64,000 nucleotides of DNA from Merluccius polli (taxonomy: Eukaryota; Chordata; Actinopteri; Gadiformes; Merlucciidae): assembly GCA_030340625.1 (NCBI GenBank), contig JAOPHQ010005786.1, positions 23,350 to 87,349 of the forward strand. The letters are read 5' to 3'. The notes beneath the pieces are model-generated. The model was given only the letters and a program-made list of their open reading frames with translations. It was not told the origin of the DNA and made no database searches. Both the position numbers and the translations under genes were made by a program. This document shows positions 39,124 through 49,992 of the stretch, one piece after another. Each line of letters begins with the position of its first letter. Position 1 is the stretch's first letter.

Positions 39124-39382
39124 CACCCCACAGTGTGTCGGCCAGTTCCTCCTGGTTCATCTCCATCAGGCAGAGCTTTGTGATGTCTACCACTCCCTCT
39201 ATGGCGCGCCTCCTCTGCTCCTCTTTCTTAGCGTCCTCCTCCTCCCTCTGACTCTCTGAGCATTGTGGGTAATCTGGGAAGAGACCCCTCCAGAGCTTCT
39301 TCAGCTCCTTGTCTAGAAAAGCGTGTGCGTCCTCCTCAGCCCTCTGGAGCAGAACAAACATCAATGAGAACTTGACTCTGAA
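39124..39382 (-). CDS. Gene B helical pre-FISNA exon
   Basis: 259 bp, phase 0 in and phase 1 out, one codon longer than gene A (SESQREEEDAKK). Same FRVKFSLMFVLLQRAEEDAH start and MNQEELADTLWG end. Confidence 0.78.
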
Positions 39383-39528
39383 CTCACTGAGGACATCAGA
39401 AGCATCTGTCCTAGATTCACGTCCCGCTGGTCTAAAGAGGGAAACCTGGAGACCATCAGCACCACAAGAGATGCTTTCTAATGTTCATGTAGAGCTGGAC
39501 TCAAATGTCTTGTTGGACGTTTACACAC

Positions 39529-39598
39529 CTTGATCAGCTCTGTTGGATACTGCTGTACAGACTGAGCACTGGGAACCTTTGACCTCTCCTGGTGTTGT
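39529..39598 (-). CDS. Gene B linker exon
   Basis: 70 bp, phase 2 to 0. It reads RQHQERSKVPSAQSVQQYP then TELIK (Lys where gene A has Gln). Donor AAG/GTGTGT. Confidence 0.7.
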
Positions 39599-39691
39599 CT
39601 GTTGAGAACACACACACACGTAAACGTCAGTACCAGTAGAGTCTGATAATAACCAACTGGTCTGTTTTCATCGTCTGTTTGAAACTCCTAC

Positions 39692-39808
39692 CTCTCCTCT
39701 CCGGAGGGGCGGCCATCTTTAAATACAGGAGGATAATCCATAGACCGGTCACTCTTCATGGAGACACAGCTGGGTCCAGGGGAGTCTGCTCTCTCCTGCT
39801 GGACTCTT
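39692..39808 (-). CDS. Gene B 39-codon N-terminal repeat 4
   Basis: 117 bp, phase 2/2, RVQQERADSPGPSCVSMKSD type, ending DGRPSGEE. Confidence 0.78.
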
Positions 39809-40440
39809 CTAGAAAAACAAGAACCAGGATTAATGGATCAGAGCTTGAAATTGTCACCATTTTGGTCTCATATGCTCCTGAAATGTAATCTGTTCAACCT
39901 CAAAATAACATTGAGGGTCATTTATGCGAGTACAATTTCTGATGCAATGTTTTGTTTCCATATTTTTCCAGACGAACGTCCCTTTCTCTGTGGATTTGCT
40001 AGTTAGTACACTTAGCCTATAAGAGCCCTTTGAAATGATTAACATCACATTTGTTAGGTGAATGTGCTCCTCATCACACCAGTTGAACTGTTAGGTGAAT
40101 GTGCTCCTCATCACACCAGTTGAACTGTTAGGTGAATGTGCTCCTCATCACAGCAGCTTCAAGAGTTACTTCAATCCAGCGGGAGCACGTGGCGCCGCCA
40201 AGGGCTGACCAGGGGGGCCAGGGCCACCCTGACACAAGCACTGGCCCCCCTCAAGAGTTGCATATGCATAATACATAATACATGGTGTTTTTACACGTGA
40301 GTAGGCTTGTTCCCAGCAAATGCTTTGTTGCTTACAATCAATGTAGGCTACTCCTTCAAATTAAAGCTGAATATTTATCTTTTAAAGGAAAAGGACAACT
40401 AGCCTATTTGAAGAACAATGAATCGCCAAACACATGTAGG

Positions 40441-40483
<43 letters not shown>

Positions 40484-40575
40484 TATATTTCTGTTGACTT
40501 CTCAACATCCTACCGGAAGAGACTGATGTCTGACAACCAATTGGTCTGTTTTCATCGTCTGTTTGAAACTCCTAC

Positions 40576-40692
40576 CTCTCCTCTCCGGATGGGCGGCCAT
40601 CTTTAAATACAGGAGGATAATCCATAGACCAGTCACTCTTCATGGAGACACAGCTGGGTCCAGGGGAGTCTGCTCTCTCCTGCTGGACTCTT
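40576..40692 (-). CDS. Gene B 39-codon N-terminal repeat 3
   Basis: 117 bp, phase 2/2, same type, with both splice sites. It lies in a duplicated block that also contains the AAATAATCATCTGATATAAA intron segment. Confidence 0.78.
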
Positions 40693-41561
40693 CTAGAAAA
40701 AAGAAGCAGGATTAATGGATCAGAGCTTGAAATTGTCACTGTTTTGGTCTCATATGCTCCTGAAATGTAATCTGTTCAACCTCAAAATATAATTGGGGGT
40801 CATTTATGCGAGTGCAATTTCTGATGCAAAGTTTTGTTTCCATATTTTTCCAGACGAACGTCCCTTTCTCTGTGGATTTGCTAGTTAGTACACTTAGCCT
40901 ATAAGAGCCCTTTGAAATGATTAATATCACATTTGTCAGATGAATGTGCTCCTCATCACACCAGTTGAACTGTTAGGTGACAAAACAGTTATGAGAAGTC
41001 TAGCTTTGGAAGTTTAAACCTAAATAATCATCTGATATAAATCATCTTCTGTCAAGACATGATCGCAATGAACGCGGTTCTTCAGATGTATTTTATCGAT
41101 CCGCTTACTGATTACTGTGGGCAAGTGAGCCGCTGTTCGCTCAAACTCAGTAAAGAAAGTAAACCTAATGAAATATAATGAGGACCGTGGTTTCTCTACT
41201 GTGAAACGGACTGAAATCATTGACACTTCAACGATGCGCCTCCGGAGCGACTAGAACAGGGTGAGCTGAGCGCCGCCAGCCAGTGTGTGCGCAGCTTCAA
41301 GAGTTACTTCAATCCAGCGGGAGCAGGTGGCGCCGCCAAGGGCTGGCCAGGGGGGCCACGGCCACCCTGACACAAGCACTGGCCCCCCTCACGAGTTGCA
41401 TATGCATAATACATAATACATGGTGTTGTTACACTTGAGTAGGCTTGTTCCCAGCAAATGCTTGTTACTTACAATCAATGTCCTCCTTCAAATTAAAGCT
41501 GTATATTTGTTTTTTAAAGGAAAAGGTCAACTAGCTATTTGAAGAACAATGAATCGCCAAA

Positions 41562-42408
41562 TGTGACAAGTTAAAACAGTATTAAACATGATAAAAAGTT
41601 AAAACAGTATTAAACATGATAAAAAGTATTGAACTAATTTTGATGATTATATTACTTATTATATATTACTATTACATTGCATTGTTCTGAGCTCGATTGC
41701 TTTAGTCTCCGCCCATACCTGGGAGAGTGCGCTGTGTTTTTCCTCACTTGAGTAAACGCCTTCAATGAGGAAAGCCGCATCACTCTTGTCATTTCTTTAT
41801 TCCCCCTTTTCCAGGTATGTTGATGGTAAAATGTACTCCATTAAATGTTTGTAATAGTCCTAGCGGATATTTCAGAGTTTCATGAGAATGTTTAGACGCT
41901 GTTGTGTTTAAGTTTAATAAGAGTTTTGTCGAGCATTGTAGCGCGTCTTGTGTGTGAACGGAAGCAGGCGCCGACGCCATTTTAGTCCGCTACTGCTTCT
42001 CTTATGTAAGCGCACGTGTGTAAGATATTTCGTGTGTTGTTCGTTGAGCTATTTTCATACTTTGTGAAAGGTTACATGTTTGTTTGGTGGCATTCATACG
42101 TCCATTGGGCTAATGCTATGGAAGAGTGTAGTCGGTTTATTGTAAAACTATTATATCAGTAGTGTGATTTACAAAGATTACTGGGTCAAAGCTATGTGTC
42201 ATTTAACAGTAATATTACAGGAAATGATGGTTGTGTCTCTGATATGCTTTTGTGTTAGTATTTCCAGAAAGTGTGTAGGTTGTTGCATTGTAATTGTGTA
42301 AAGGTGTAGTGTATGGTATGTGATATCTGACTTGAGTAAACGCCTTCAATGAGGAAAGCCGCATCACTCTTGTCATTTCTTTATTCCCCCTTTTCCAGGG
42401 GTGTAACA
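41562..42408. mobile_element. Probable solo LTR (847 bp)
   Basis: TGTGACAAG...GTGTAACA, flanked by CAAA (41558-41561; 42409-42412), absent from the two sister units (GCCAAACACATGTAGG). It contains two 68-bp direct copies of CTTGAGTAAACGCCTTCAAT ... TTCCCCCTTTTCCAGG at about 41748 and 42333. No coding sequence. Confidence 0.55.
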
Positions 42409-42538
42409 CAAACACATGTAGGACACACACACACACACACAATTATATTTCTGTTGACTTCTCAACATCCTACCAGAAGAGTCTGATGTCTGATAACAAC
42501 CAACTGGTCTGTTTTCATCGTCTGTTTGAAACTCCTAC

Positions 42539-42655
42539 CTCTCCTCTCCGGAGGGGCGGCCATCTTTAAATACAGGAGGATAATCCATAGACTGGTCACT
42601 CTTCATGGAGACACAGCTGGGTCCAGGGGAGTCTGCTCTCTCCTGCTGGACTCTT
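42539..42655 (-). CDS. Gene B 39-codon N-terminal repeat 2
   Basis: 117 bp, phase 2/2, RVQQERADSPGP type. The acceptor TTCTAG is the same as in repeats 3 and 4. Confidence 0.78.
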
Positions 42656-43647
42656 CTAGAAAAAATAACCAGGATTAATGGATCAGAGCTTGAAATTGTC
42701 ACCGTTTTGGTCTCATATGCTCCTGAAATGTAATCTGTTCAACCTCAAAATAAAATTGGGGGTCATTTATGCGAGTGCAATTTCTGATGCAAAGTTTTGT
42801 TTCCATATTTTTCCAGACGAACGTCCCTTTCTCTGTGGATTTGCTAGTTAGTACACTTAGCCTATAAGAGCCCTTTGAAATGATTAATATCACATTTGTC
42901 AGATGAATGTGCTCCTCATCACACCAGTTGAACTGTTCTTTGGGGACAAAACAGTTAAGAGTAGTCTAGCTTTGGAAGTTTAAACCTAAATAATCATCTG
43001 ATATAAATCATCTTCTGTCAAGACATGATAACAATGATCGCGGTTCTTCAGATGTATTTTATTGATCCGCTTACTGATTACTGTGGGCAAGTGAGCCGCT
43101 GTTCGCTCAAACTCAGTAACGAAAGTGAACCTAATGAAATATAATGAGGACCGTGGTTTCTCTACTGTGAAACGGACTGAAATCATTGACACTTCAACGA
43201 TGCGCCTCCGGAGCGACTAGAACAGGGTGAGCTGAGCGCCGCCAGCCAGTGTGTGCGCAGCTTCAAGAGTTACTTCAATCCAGCGGGAGCAGGTGGCGCC
43301 GCCAAGGGCTGGCCAGGGGGGCCACGGCCACCCTGACACAAGCACTGGCCCCCCTCACGAGTTGCATATGCATAATACATAATACATGGTGTTGTTACAC
43401 TTGAGTAGGCTTGTTCCCAGCAAATGCTTGTTACTTACAATCAATGTCCTCCTTCAAATTAAAGCTGTATATTTGTCTTCTAAAGGAAAAGGACAACTAG
43501 CCTATTTGAAGAACAATGAATCTCTAAACACATGTAGGACACACACACACACACACACACAATTATATTTCTGTTGACATCCTACCAGAAGAGTCTGATG
43601 TCTGATAACCAACTGGTCTGTTTTCATCGTCTGTTTGAAACTCCTAC

Positions 43648-43764
43648 CTCTCCTCTCTGGAGGGGCGGCCATCTTTAAATACAGGAGGATGATGCATAGA
43701 CCGGTCACTCTTCATGGAGACACAGCTGGGTCCAGGGGAGTCTGCTCTCTCCTGCTGCTCTGGG
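43648..43764 (-). CDS. Gene B 39-codon N-terminal repeat 1
   Basis: 117 bp, phase 2/2, opening PEQQERADSPGP as in gene A exon 2, with SMHHPP. It is the founder-type copy that always follows exon 1. Confidence 0.78.
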
Positions 43765-43878
43765 CTTCAACACAACACACACACAGCTTTTACTCAGACT
43801 AATGATGGTGTGATGATATATCACTGCTGAGCTCTGAGATGGACAACAGTCACAGACAGTTAGAGATCCTCTTCTTAC

Positions 43879-43961
43879 CTCTTAGCTCTGCTGTGGCGGC
43901 CATGTTCCCCAGACAGAGTGGTTTTAGAGGGAGGACCCCCCTCCTCTGTCTCCTCATCCAT
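43879..43961 (-). CDS. Gene B exon 1, start codon
   Basis: The ATG is at 43961-43959; the coding sequence is the same as gene A exon 1 (MDEETEEGG...HSRAK), donor GTAAG. Identity with A extends well into both flanks, implying recent duplication or conversion. Confidence 0.78.
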
Positions 43962-44003
43962 AGTAGACTGGAGACCTGAACACAATCACAACTACATATT
44001 GTT

Positions 44004-44600
44004 TCTACGGCCATTCAGCGCTTGTTTCTTCACTGCTTTTATAAAACCTGCTTATTGCTGGTCACAGGGGGCTGTTGTCTGTCTCTGGTAACATTGGATG
44101 AGAGGCAGGGTGGTCTTTACTAGATGCAGATTCATAGACCCTCTCATTCTCAATGAGGGGAAAGATGTGGAGCTGCTGCCCCGACATTTCTAATAACTAA
44201 TAACTATTTATCATTCCACACACTACGCCTCTAAGGGCTTCAAATGTGATAAAGATCAAGTTCACCATGCGGATATCATACCTACTGTTCCCTGAGCTGG
44301 TTAAACCGCTCTGAAGGCATGACCATATATGGACTTCCTCATGTCGTATGACCAGATCTGTGATGCAGGCCCACAGAGAACAAGACCAACACAAGATGGT
44401 GTTTAAACACCTTCACTAGCCAAGATGGCCATCTTCCTGACTAATAATAATAATAATAATATTAATCAGAATAATACAATTATAACGACTGTACATTCTA
44501 TCCTAAGTACCTTTAAAGTCACCCAAGGACACTTGAGATTTAGGACAGATCCTAAATCAGAAGAAAAAGTAAAATTATTATTTTGACCTTAACATGCTTA
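44004..44600. other. Gene B upstream flank, no recognised feature
   Basis: Similarity to gene A ends at about 44003. No conserved exon or transposon ends are evident; a short TAA microsatellite lies at 44441-44463. The promoter should be here or in a 5' UTR exon further right, but I cannot place it. Confidence 0.4.
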
Positions 44601-44602
44601 AC

Positions 44603-45252
44603 CTGTCTGTCTAACCCCTACCTGCTCCTTAATGACCTGTCTCTGTACTGTCTAACCCCTACCTGCTCCTAAATGACCCGTCTCTGTACTGTCTAACCCC
44701 TACCTGCTCCTAAATTACCCGTTTCTGTACTGTCTAACCCCTACCTGCTCCTTAATGACCTGTCTCTGTACTGTCTAACCCCTACCTTCTCCTAAATGAC
44801 CCGTCTCTGTACTGTCTAACCCCTACCTGCTCCTAAATTACCCGTCTCTGTACTGTCTAACCCCTGCCTGCTCCTTAATGACCTGTCCCTGTACTGTCTA
44901 ACCCCTACCTGCTTCTTAATGACCTGTCTCTGTACTGTCTAACCCCTACCTGCTCCTTAACGACATGTCTATGTACTTTCTAACCCCTACCTGCTCCTCA
45001 ATGACCTGTCTCTGTACTGTCTAACCCCTACCTGCTCCTTAATGACCTGTCTCTGTACTGTCTAACCCCTACCTGCTCCTTAATGACCTGTCTCTGTACT
45101 GTCTAACCCCTACCGGCTCCTTAATGACCTGTCTCTGTACTGTCTAACCCCTACCTGCTCCTTAATAACCTATCTCTGTACTGTCTAACCCCTACCTCCT
45201 CCTTAATGACCTGTCTCTGTACTGTCTAACCCCTGCTCCGTAATGACCTGTA
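44603..45252. repeat. 41-bp minisatellite
   Basis: About 15-16 copies of CTGTCTAACCCCTACCTGCT / CCTTAATGACCTGTCTCTGTA, alternating between TTAATGACC and AAATKACCC forms. Confidence 0.93.
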
Positions 45253-45254
45253 TC

Positions 45255-45630
45255 TGAATTCAGTCAGTCACTTTGGATAAAGCATTTGCTAAATTATTAA
45301 ATAGTAAAATATTACTTTAATTTTGACAAACAGTAATTAACTTCATATAACAGTGAGAGGCTACAGATTAAACATTTTACATATTTAATAACACCTTTTA
45401 ACCGTACGTGTTTACAGAAAATAAACACTATAGATATGATATAGAAGTGATACATATTAATGATATATCATAGATCAGAGTTGACTACAGTACCTTAGTC
45501 GTCTTCCTGCTGTAATAAAGTGTGCAACACCAAACTGTCTGATTCAGTAATAAGGAAGGTATGATGTTGTGAACCAACCAGCTTGTCCAGTTCCCCTCTC
45601 TGTTTATACTCCTCCCAGATAACCTCTGAT
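45255..45630. other. Intergenic, A/T-rich
   Basis: After the minisatellite comes TCACTTTGGATAAAGCATTTGC, a word common at the 3' ends of fish retroposons (also at about 9296-9325). Nothing else is recognised. Confidence 0.35.
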
Positions 45631-45631
45631 A

Positions 45632-45733
<102 letters not shown>

Positions 45734-45928
45734 ATCTCCTTCTTTACAGTAGAACAGGAATGTAAATATCATGCTATCAATAAAGAGACAAATAAACATT
45801 ATGAATAGAAAAACATGAAGTAGAAAACGCCTCCTCTGTTCTGTTTCTAGTGGATCAGTAAGACCTCAGGAAGAGCAAATCTTCACCAGACTTTCTTCCT
45901 CATCCCAAACCTGTTGCTGCCACCACCT

Positions 45929-46091
45929 CACACACTACTGAACACCTCCATGTAGCATCCTCCTCTAGCGGTCTGAGCTCTGTCTGCTCACACACTACTG
46001 AACACCTCCATGTAGCATCCTCCTCTAGCGGTCTGAGCTCTGTCTGCTCACACACTACTGAACACCTCCATGTAGCATCCTCCTCTAGCGG
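45929..46091. repeat. 60-bp direct repeat, 2.7 copies
   Basis: Exactly repeated unit CACACACTACTGAACACCTC ... GCGGTCTGAGCTCTGTCTGCT starting at 45929, 45989 and 46049; no differences seen. Confidence 0.95.
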
Positions 46092-47270
46092 AAAATGTAA
46101 CCTGGAACCAAAGTGCCGAAATAATGATTATCATATTAATATTAGCGGAACAAACTTTCGCGCCGATGGGCAGCAGGCTAGTGTGGGCCATAACACAACA
46201 TGGATACATTTTGTGACACAAATCTCATAAGTTGTCGAGCCAGCGCCAGCAGAGAGAGAAGTACAGATCTCAGCTGAACATTGAGCATGACGTGAGAGTG
46301 GCAGTATCAAACCTGCAACCCCGCTTTGAAAAGATGTGCAATGCAAAACAGGCTCATTGCAGCCACTAATGCAGGGATAAGAATCATATGTTCACTTGCT
46401 CACCTGTTTTGCCAAATGTATTTCTCTTCTTTTTTTAACAGATTGCAAAGTGGCTCTTTTATTTTCTCTATTTTTGAACTTGATGCAAGTTATGACACAG
46501 CTGCACTTTTATTTTCCCTTTTGTTGAGCATGGTTTAATTTGATGTTATTTAGTTAGAATTTAGATACAAGATGTTACTTGAAAATCATTCATTCATTAA
46601 CATTGTGTTGGGGCGATGGGGGCAGGTGGGGCTTGAAAATTCCCCCTTGTCTTAAGTGGGGAATGACTGAAAAAGTTTGAGAACCACTGGTTTATATGAA
46701 CACTCAATGTGTCGATGTGAATGTATAAATCAATAGAATCAATACAATAGATGATTTCTCTTCCCAGAAGAGCAATCAGAGTACAAAGTGACAAAGTGTT
46801 TTTTGCATCACAGGCCGATTAGTATCTGTGGTGACGTGATGCCTACAGCGTTCACTCTGTACAAACAACGCACACCATGAATTGTCCTAGACTGAGATAA
46901 TGGTCAGGATCTGGTCGGGTTGGATTCTTGTCGTGTCTTTTCCTTCATGTGTTGTTACACCACGTCCAGGCAGGTCATCAGAAGCAGCCCACCAGATAAA
47001 AAGGACACACACACACACACACGTACGTGTTTGGAAACAAGAATTTGTAATGACTGAAAAAACCTGATGAACATGATGCCATTGAGCTTTTGAAGCGTAT
47101 CCACGCTGTCAGAAACCCCAGGGATCAAACCAGGAAACAGAGTAGGACCTGAGTCAGGGCTGTCTGTTGAAGTCATTATAATAATCATAATACTTAACTG
47201 AAGATGATTACTGGTTTGTTAGGACTACTGTGGGCTGTGCATCGCTGCACCTGTACTCCACACTTCACAC
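46092..47270. other. Intergenic, hAT end fragment
   Basis: At 46600-46690 the sequence ends AGTTTGAGAACCACTGG, the typical right end of a vertebrate hAT (CAGTGGTTCTCAAACT in reverse). No matching left end was found. The remainder holds no recognised feature. Confidence 0.45.
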
Positions 47271-47274
47271 CCAA

Positions 47275-47510
47275 AGTTAACTCCAACTTACTACAATTGT
47301 GATGAAATGCAAGACACAGTACAGTGACAAGTGTCTCCAATTGTCTGAGTCATTCAGTCACTGTGGTGAAAGGATGAATACGCTTCAAGAAACCTACTCT
47401 GAATGAACCTTTATTATGTCTTGTGTTCATTTAGTGGGTTGGGTTTATGTTGGGTCTCTACCTTCTTCTGTTCACTTGCTTAGTGTGCGTGTATGTGGCG
47501 TGTGCGTGCG
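47275..47510. other. Intergenic block duplicated from 21385-21620
   Basis: Collinear match to the block upstream of gene A's neighbour, same orientation. It shows the A-B intergenic region recurring between B and C. Confidence 0.75.
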
Positions 47511-47579
47511 TGTATCATTGTTATTATTATTGTAAAGGAGGGGTTTATCCAAGCCTGTATTATAATGACCCAGGGGGTG

Positions 47580-47692
47580 ACCAATAGCGCCAGGAGTCAC
47601 TGCTATTCACATGTGAATCCTGGCGCTATTGATATAATCTAATCTATATCTGAATCTGGCGCTATTGATATAATCTAATCTATATCTGAATC
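47580..47692. repeat. Short hairpin and tandem duplication
   Basis: CAATAGCGCCAGGA and its inverse TCCTGGCGCTATTG form a 14-bp stem around 25 bases. The right arm continues as two direct copies of CTGGCGCTATTGATATAATC / TAATCTATATCTGAAT. Confidence 0.8.
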
Positions 47693-47694
47693 AT

Positions 47695-47775
<81 letters not shown>
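47695..47775. repeat. (CT)n microsatellite
   Basis: About 80 bp of CT. Confidence 0.97.
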
Positions 47776-47777
<2 letters not shown>

Positions 47778-48169
47778 GCAGGTGGAACACAAACACCCAC
47801 CGCACTCACAATTATGAGCAACGACAAACCGACAATACAAACACATTTTTTAAACACAGTTTCATTTGACCTAACGTGTTACTGCCCGGGTATAAAGCAC
47901 TGCTGTACTTTGTCAAAGTAAATACAAGTACAGAACCGCTTCTTTTGTTTTACTGCTTCTTCTCCACACTGTCATAAACACCATCGGTCAGACAAGGAAA
48001 CACACCTGGAACCCAGTAATGGCCGTCTGCTGAAGTTCAGAAAAACAATTCATAACTAAAGACGATTCTTGTACACACATCACAAACATTCAAATGACAG
48101 TCTGTCAAACACACAACATTACAACCAACATATTCAAGTGATGGGCAAGAGGGTCTAACACCTCAAATA

Positions 48170-48248
48170 AGCATTAAAATGCTGTCATGACAGAGGCTCT
48201 CTCCCTGAGTGTGTGGTGATGGCTGGTTTATCCTGTGGGTCTTGACTG
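48170..48248 (+). other. Copy of the 22130-22195 segment
   Basis: GCTGTCATGACAGAGGCTCT ... GATGGCTGGTTTATCCTG matches 22130-22195 in the same orientation and is cut off by the transposon that begins at about 48249. The rest of the segment recurs inverted at 59410-59600. Confidence 0.6.
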
Positions 48249-49188
48249 GGGTTGCCAACCGTCCCTTGAAAAATGGAATCGTCTCGTATTTAGAAACAAA
48301 AGCACGCGTCCGTATCGAGCTGAAAAGGGACGCTCTTTGTCCCGTATTACTGTGAGAGTCAAAAAATAGTCAGTAAAATGCCAATGGACAATGAACAACA
48401 GGGCGCTTTATGTGAAAATGTACGGTAAACTTGTTCCCAGCACCAGAGCCATTGAAAGGGAGAGTTGTTGATCTCGCCGCCACGCGATCACGTGGTTCCT
48501 GTAGCTCTCAACAGGTCCAAACAAATCCGCGCTGTCAACCTGTTTGAATGGTTTTCAGCGGGATGGACAGCAGCAGTCCCATATTTACAGCAATGTTCAG
48601 CAAATATTAACACAATGTGCAATATTCAATATATATAATAGCATTTCTGGGGAGTGGCGGGTCAGACAGCATTGCATGTCTCTAATGCATACATACTGTA
48701 AATGTATTCATTTACACAGTAGTATGCATTCATATTGTTCTCATGCTTCTATGGTCATAATTACTCACATCCTAATGTTATGTTAGCTCCAGGTATGATT
48801 ACGAATACGATGTTCACACTATAGATCAGATATACAGTCGTATAAATATGAATACACTACTGTCTATAGTGTTTATATCTGTTACATTTCCTAGTGTTTA
48901 CATTTCATACTGTCCATACTAGTGTTCACACCAGTGGCGGACTGTTTGAAGGGCGGGGCGGTTAAAAAAATGGGCTCCTACTGCACGACGTGGGGCCCCA
49001 CCAGCGTACAAACAGCTATGATGCATATGTATGATGAAGTAGTCTTCATCCTTGATTAAGATTAACATTATGTTATCAGGCGACCCAGATTAAAAGTATA
49101 ACCACACCTCTATGATAAAAACACAGGAAACTAAACCTTTAAAATGTTTATTTCACAAACAACTCTCAAGCCTTAACAGTAGAGGTGA

Positions 49189-49190
<2 letters not shown>

Positions 49191-49253
<63 letters not shown>
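49191..49253. repeat. (CT)n microsatellite
   Basis: About 60 bp of CT; degenerate CTGTCT copies follow from 49379 to the LTR edge at 49427. Confidence 0.95.
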
Positions 49254-49256
<3 letters not shown>

Positions 49257-49426
49257 ATCCGGCATAGTGATCAACTTAACTGAAAAGAAGACAAACATAC
49301 ACACGTCTGATGTTGATGACCGCACACTCTACAACTGGACAGACGGGTTTAAGGAATCTGAACGATGCTGTTCTAATCTCTGTCTGTCTCTGTCTCTGTC
49401 TCTATCTGTCTATCTGTCTCTCTCTC

Positions 49427-49886
49427 TGTTACTCCTCTCAATGCACGATGAGACGCAGGTTTTCTTTAACGGGTTTATTCTTTCAGGCTATCTTCCTCCC
49501 AAAACCGTGAAAACTAAAATAAACACAATACACAGTATCAGAATGGCGTCAGCTAAAACGCTAACACAAATCAGACCATTACAAGAATGAATAACGAAAA
49601 TGACAATAAAACAAACCTCGTTGGCTGCGTGCATTAACTGAGAGTAAAGTAAAGTCCTTGGTGTCTTTAGTAGCTTGTCTTCCGTGGCTGAATAATGTCC
49701 GTCTGAAGTTTTCCCGGCCACGTTACGTCTTACGTCACACGCACGCACTTGAGGTTGCATATCAAAATAAAAGTTCGCCCTTAAAACACAGGTAAGTATA
49801 CAAACAATAACCAAATAAAACCATTATAAAAGTATGAAAACACTTTGCATGAAAACCCTTATAAATTAATGCTTGCAACCGTAACA
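49427..49886 (-). repeat. BEL 3' LTR
   Basis: 460 bp. On the plus strand it starts TGTTACTCCTCTCAATGCAC and ends GCTTGCAACCGTAACA. It is nearly identical to 56969-57423. Confidence 0.92.
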
Positions 49887-49992
49887 CTCCCACCAAATCG
49901 CATCATCCTTAATGTGGGATTTCTCTAAACTTAGAACAAACTGTTGCAAGTCAAATATGAACCTTGAACCATAAATAGAAATATTACACATT

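Larger units (their letters stand above)
39660..43640. repeat. Tandem duplication of N-terminal repeat exons
   Basis: Three units (about 39660-40540, 40540-42480, 42480-43600), each with one 117-bp exon and a shared intron: CATATTTTTCCAGACGAACG, then AAATAATCATCTGATATAAA (absent from the first unit), then GTTGCATATGCATAATACAT, then a CA tract and TTATATTTCTGTTGACTTCT. Length differences come from an LTR insertion in the middle unit and deletions in the first. Confidence 0.85.
23666..43961 (-). pseudogene. NLR gene B: FISNA-NACHT-LRR-B30.2, disrupted
   Basis: Paralogue of gene A with the full exon order. Exons: 43961-43879, 43764-43648, 42655-42539, 40692-40576, 39808-39692, 39598-39529, 39382-39124, 36977-35384 (interrupted), continuing to 33723, then LRR exons 33499-33326, 32548-32375, 31726-31553, 30890-30717, 30517-30341, then 30160-30114 and B30.2 from 24221. 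Excluding the insertion, phases agree to the B30.2 exon (3607 nt before it). Two lesions stand out: a 1445-bp transposon in the FISNA codons, and two indels in B30.2 that bring an early stop at 23791. It has four 39-codon N-terminal exons against two in gene A. It could still make a shortened or alternatively spliced product; I call it a probable pseudogene. Confidence 0.75.
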
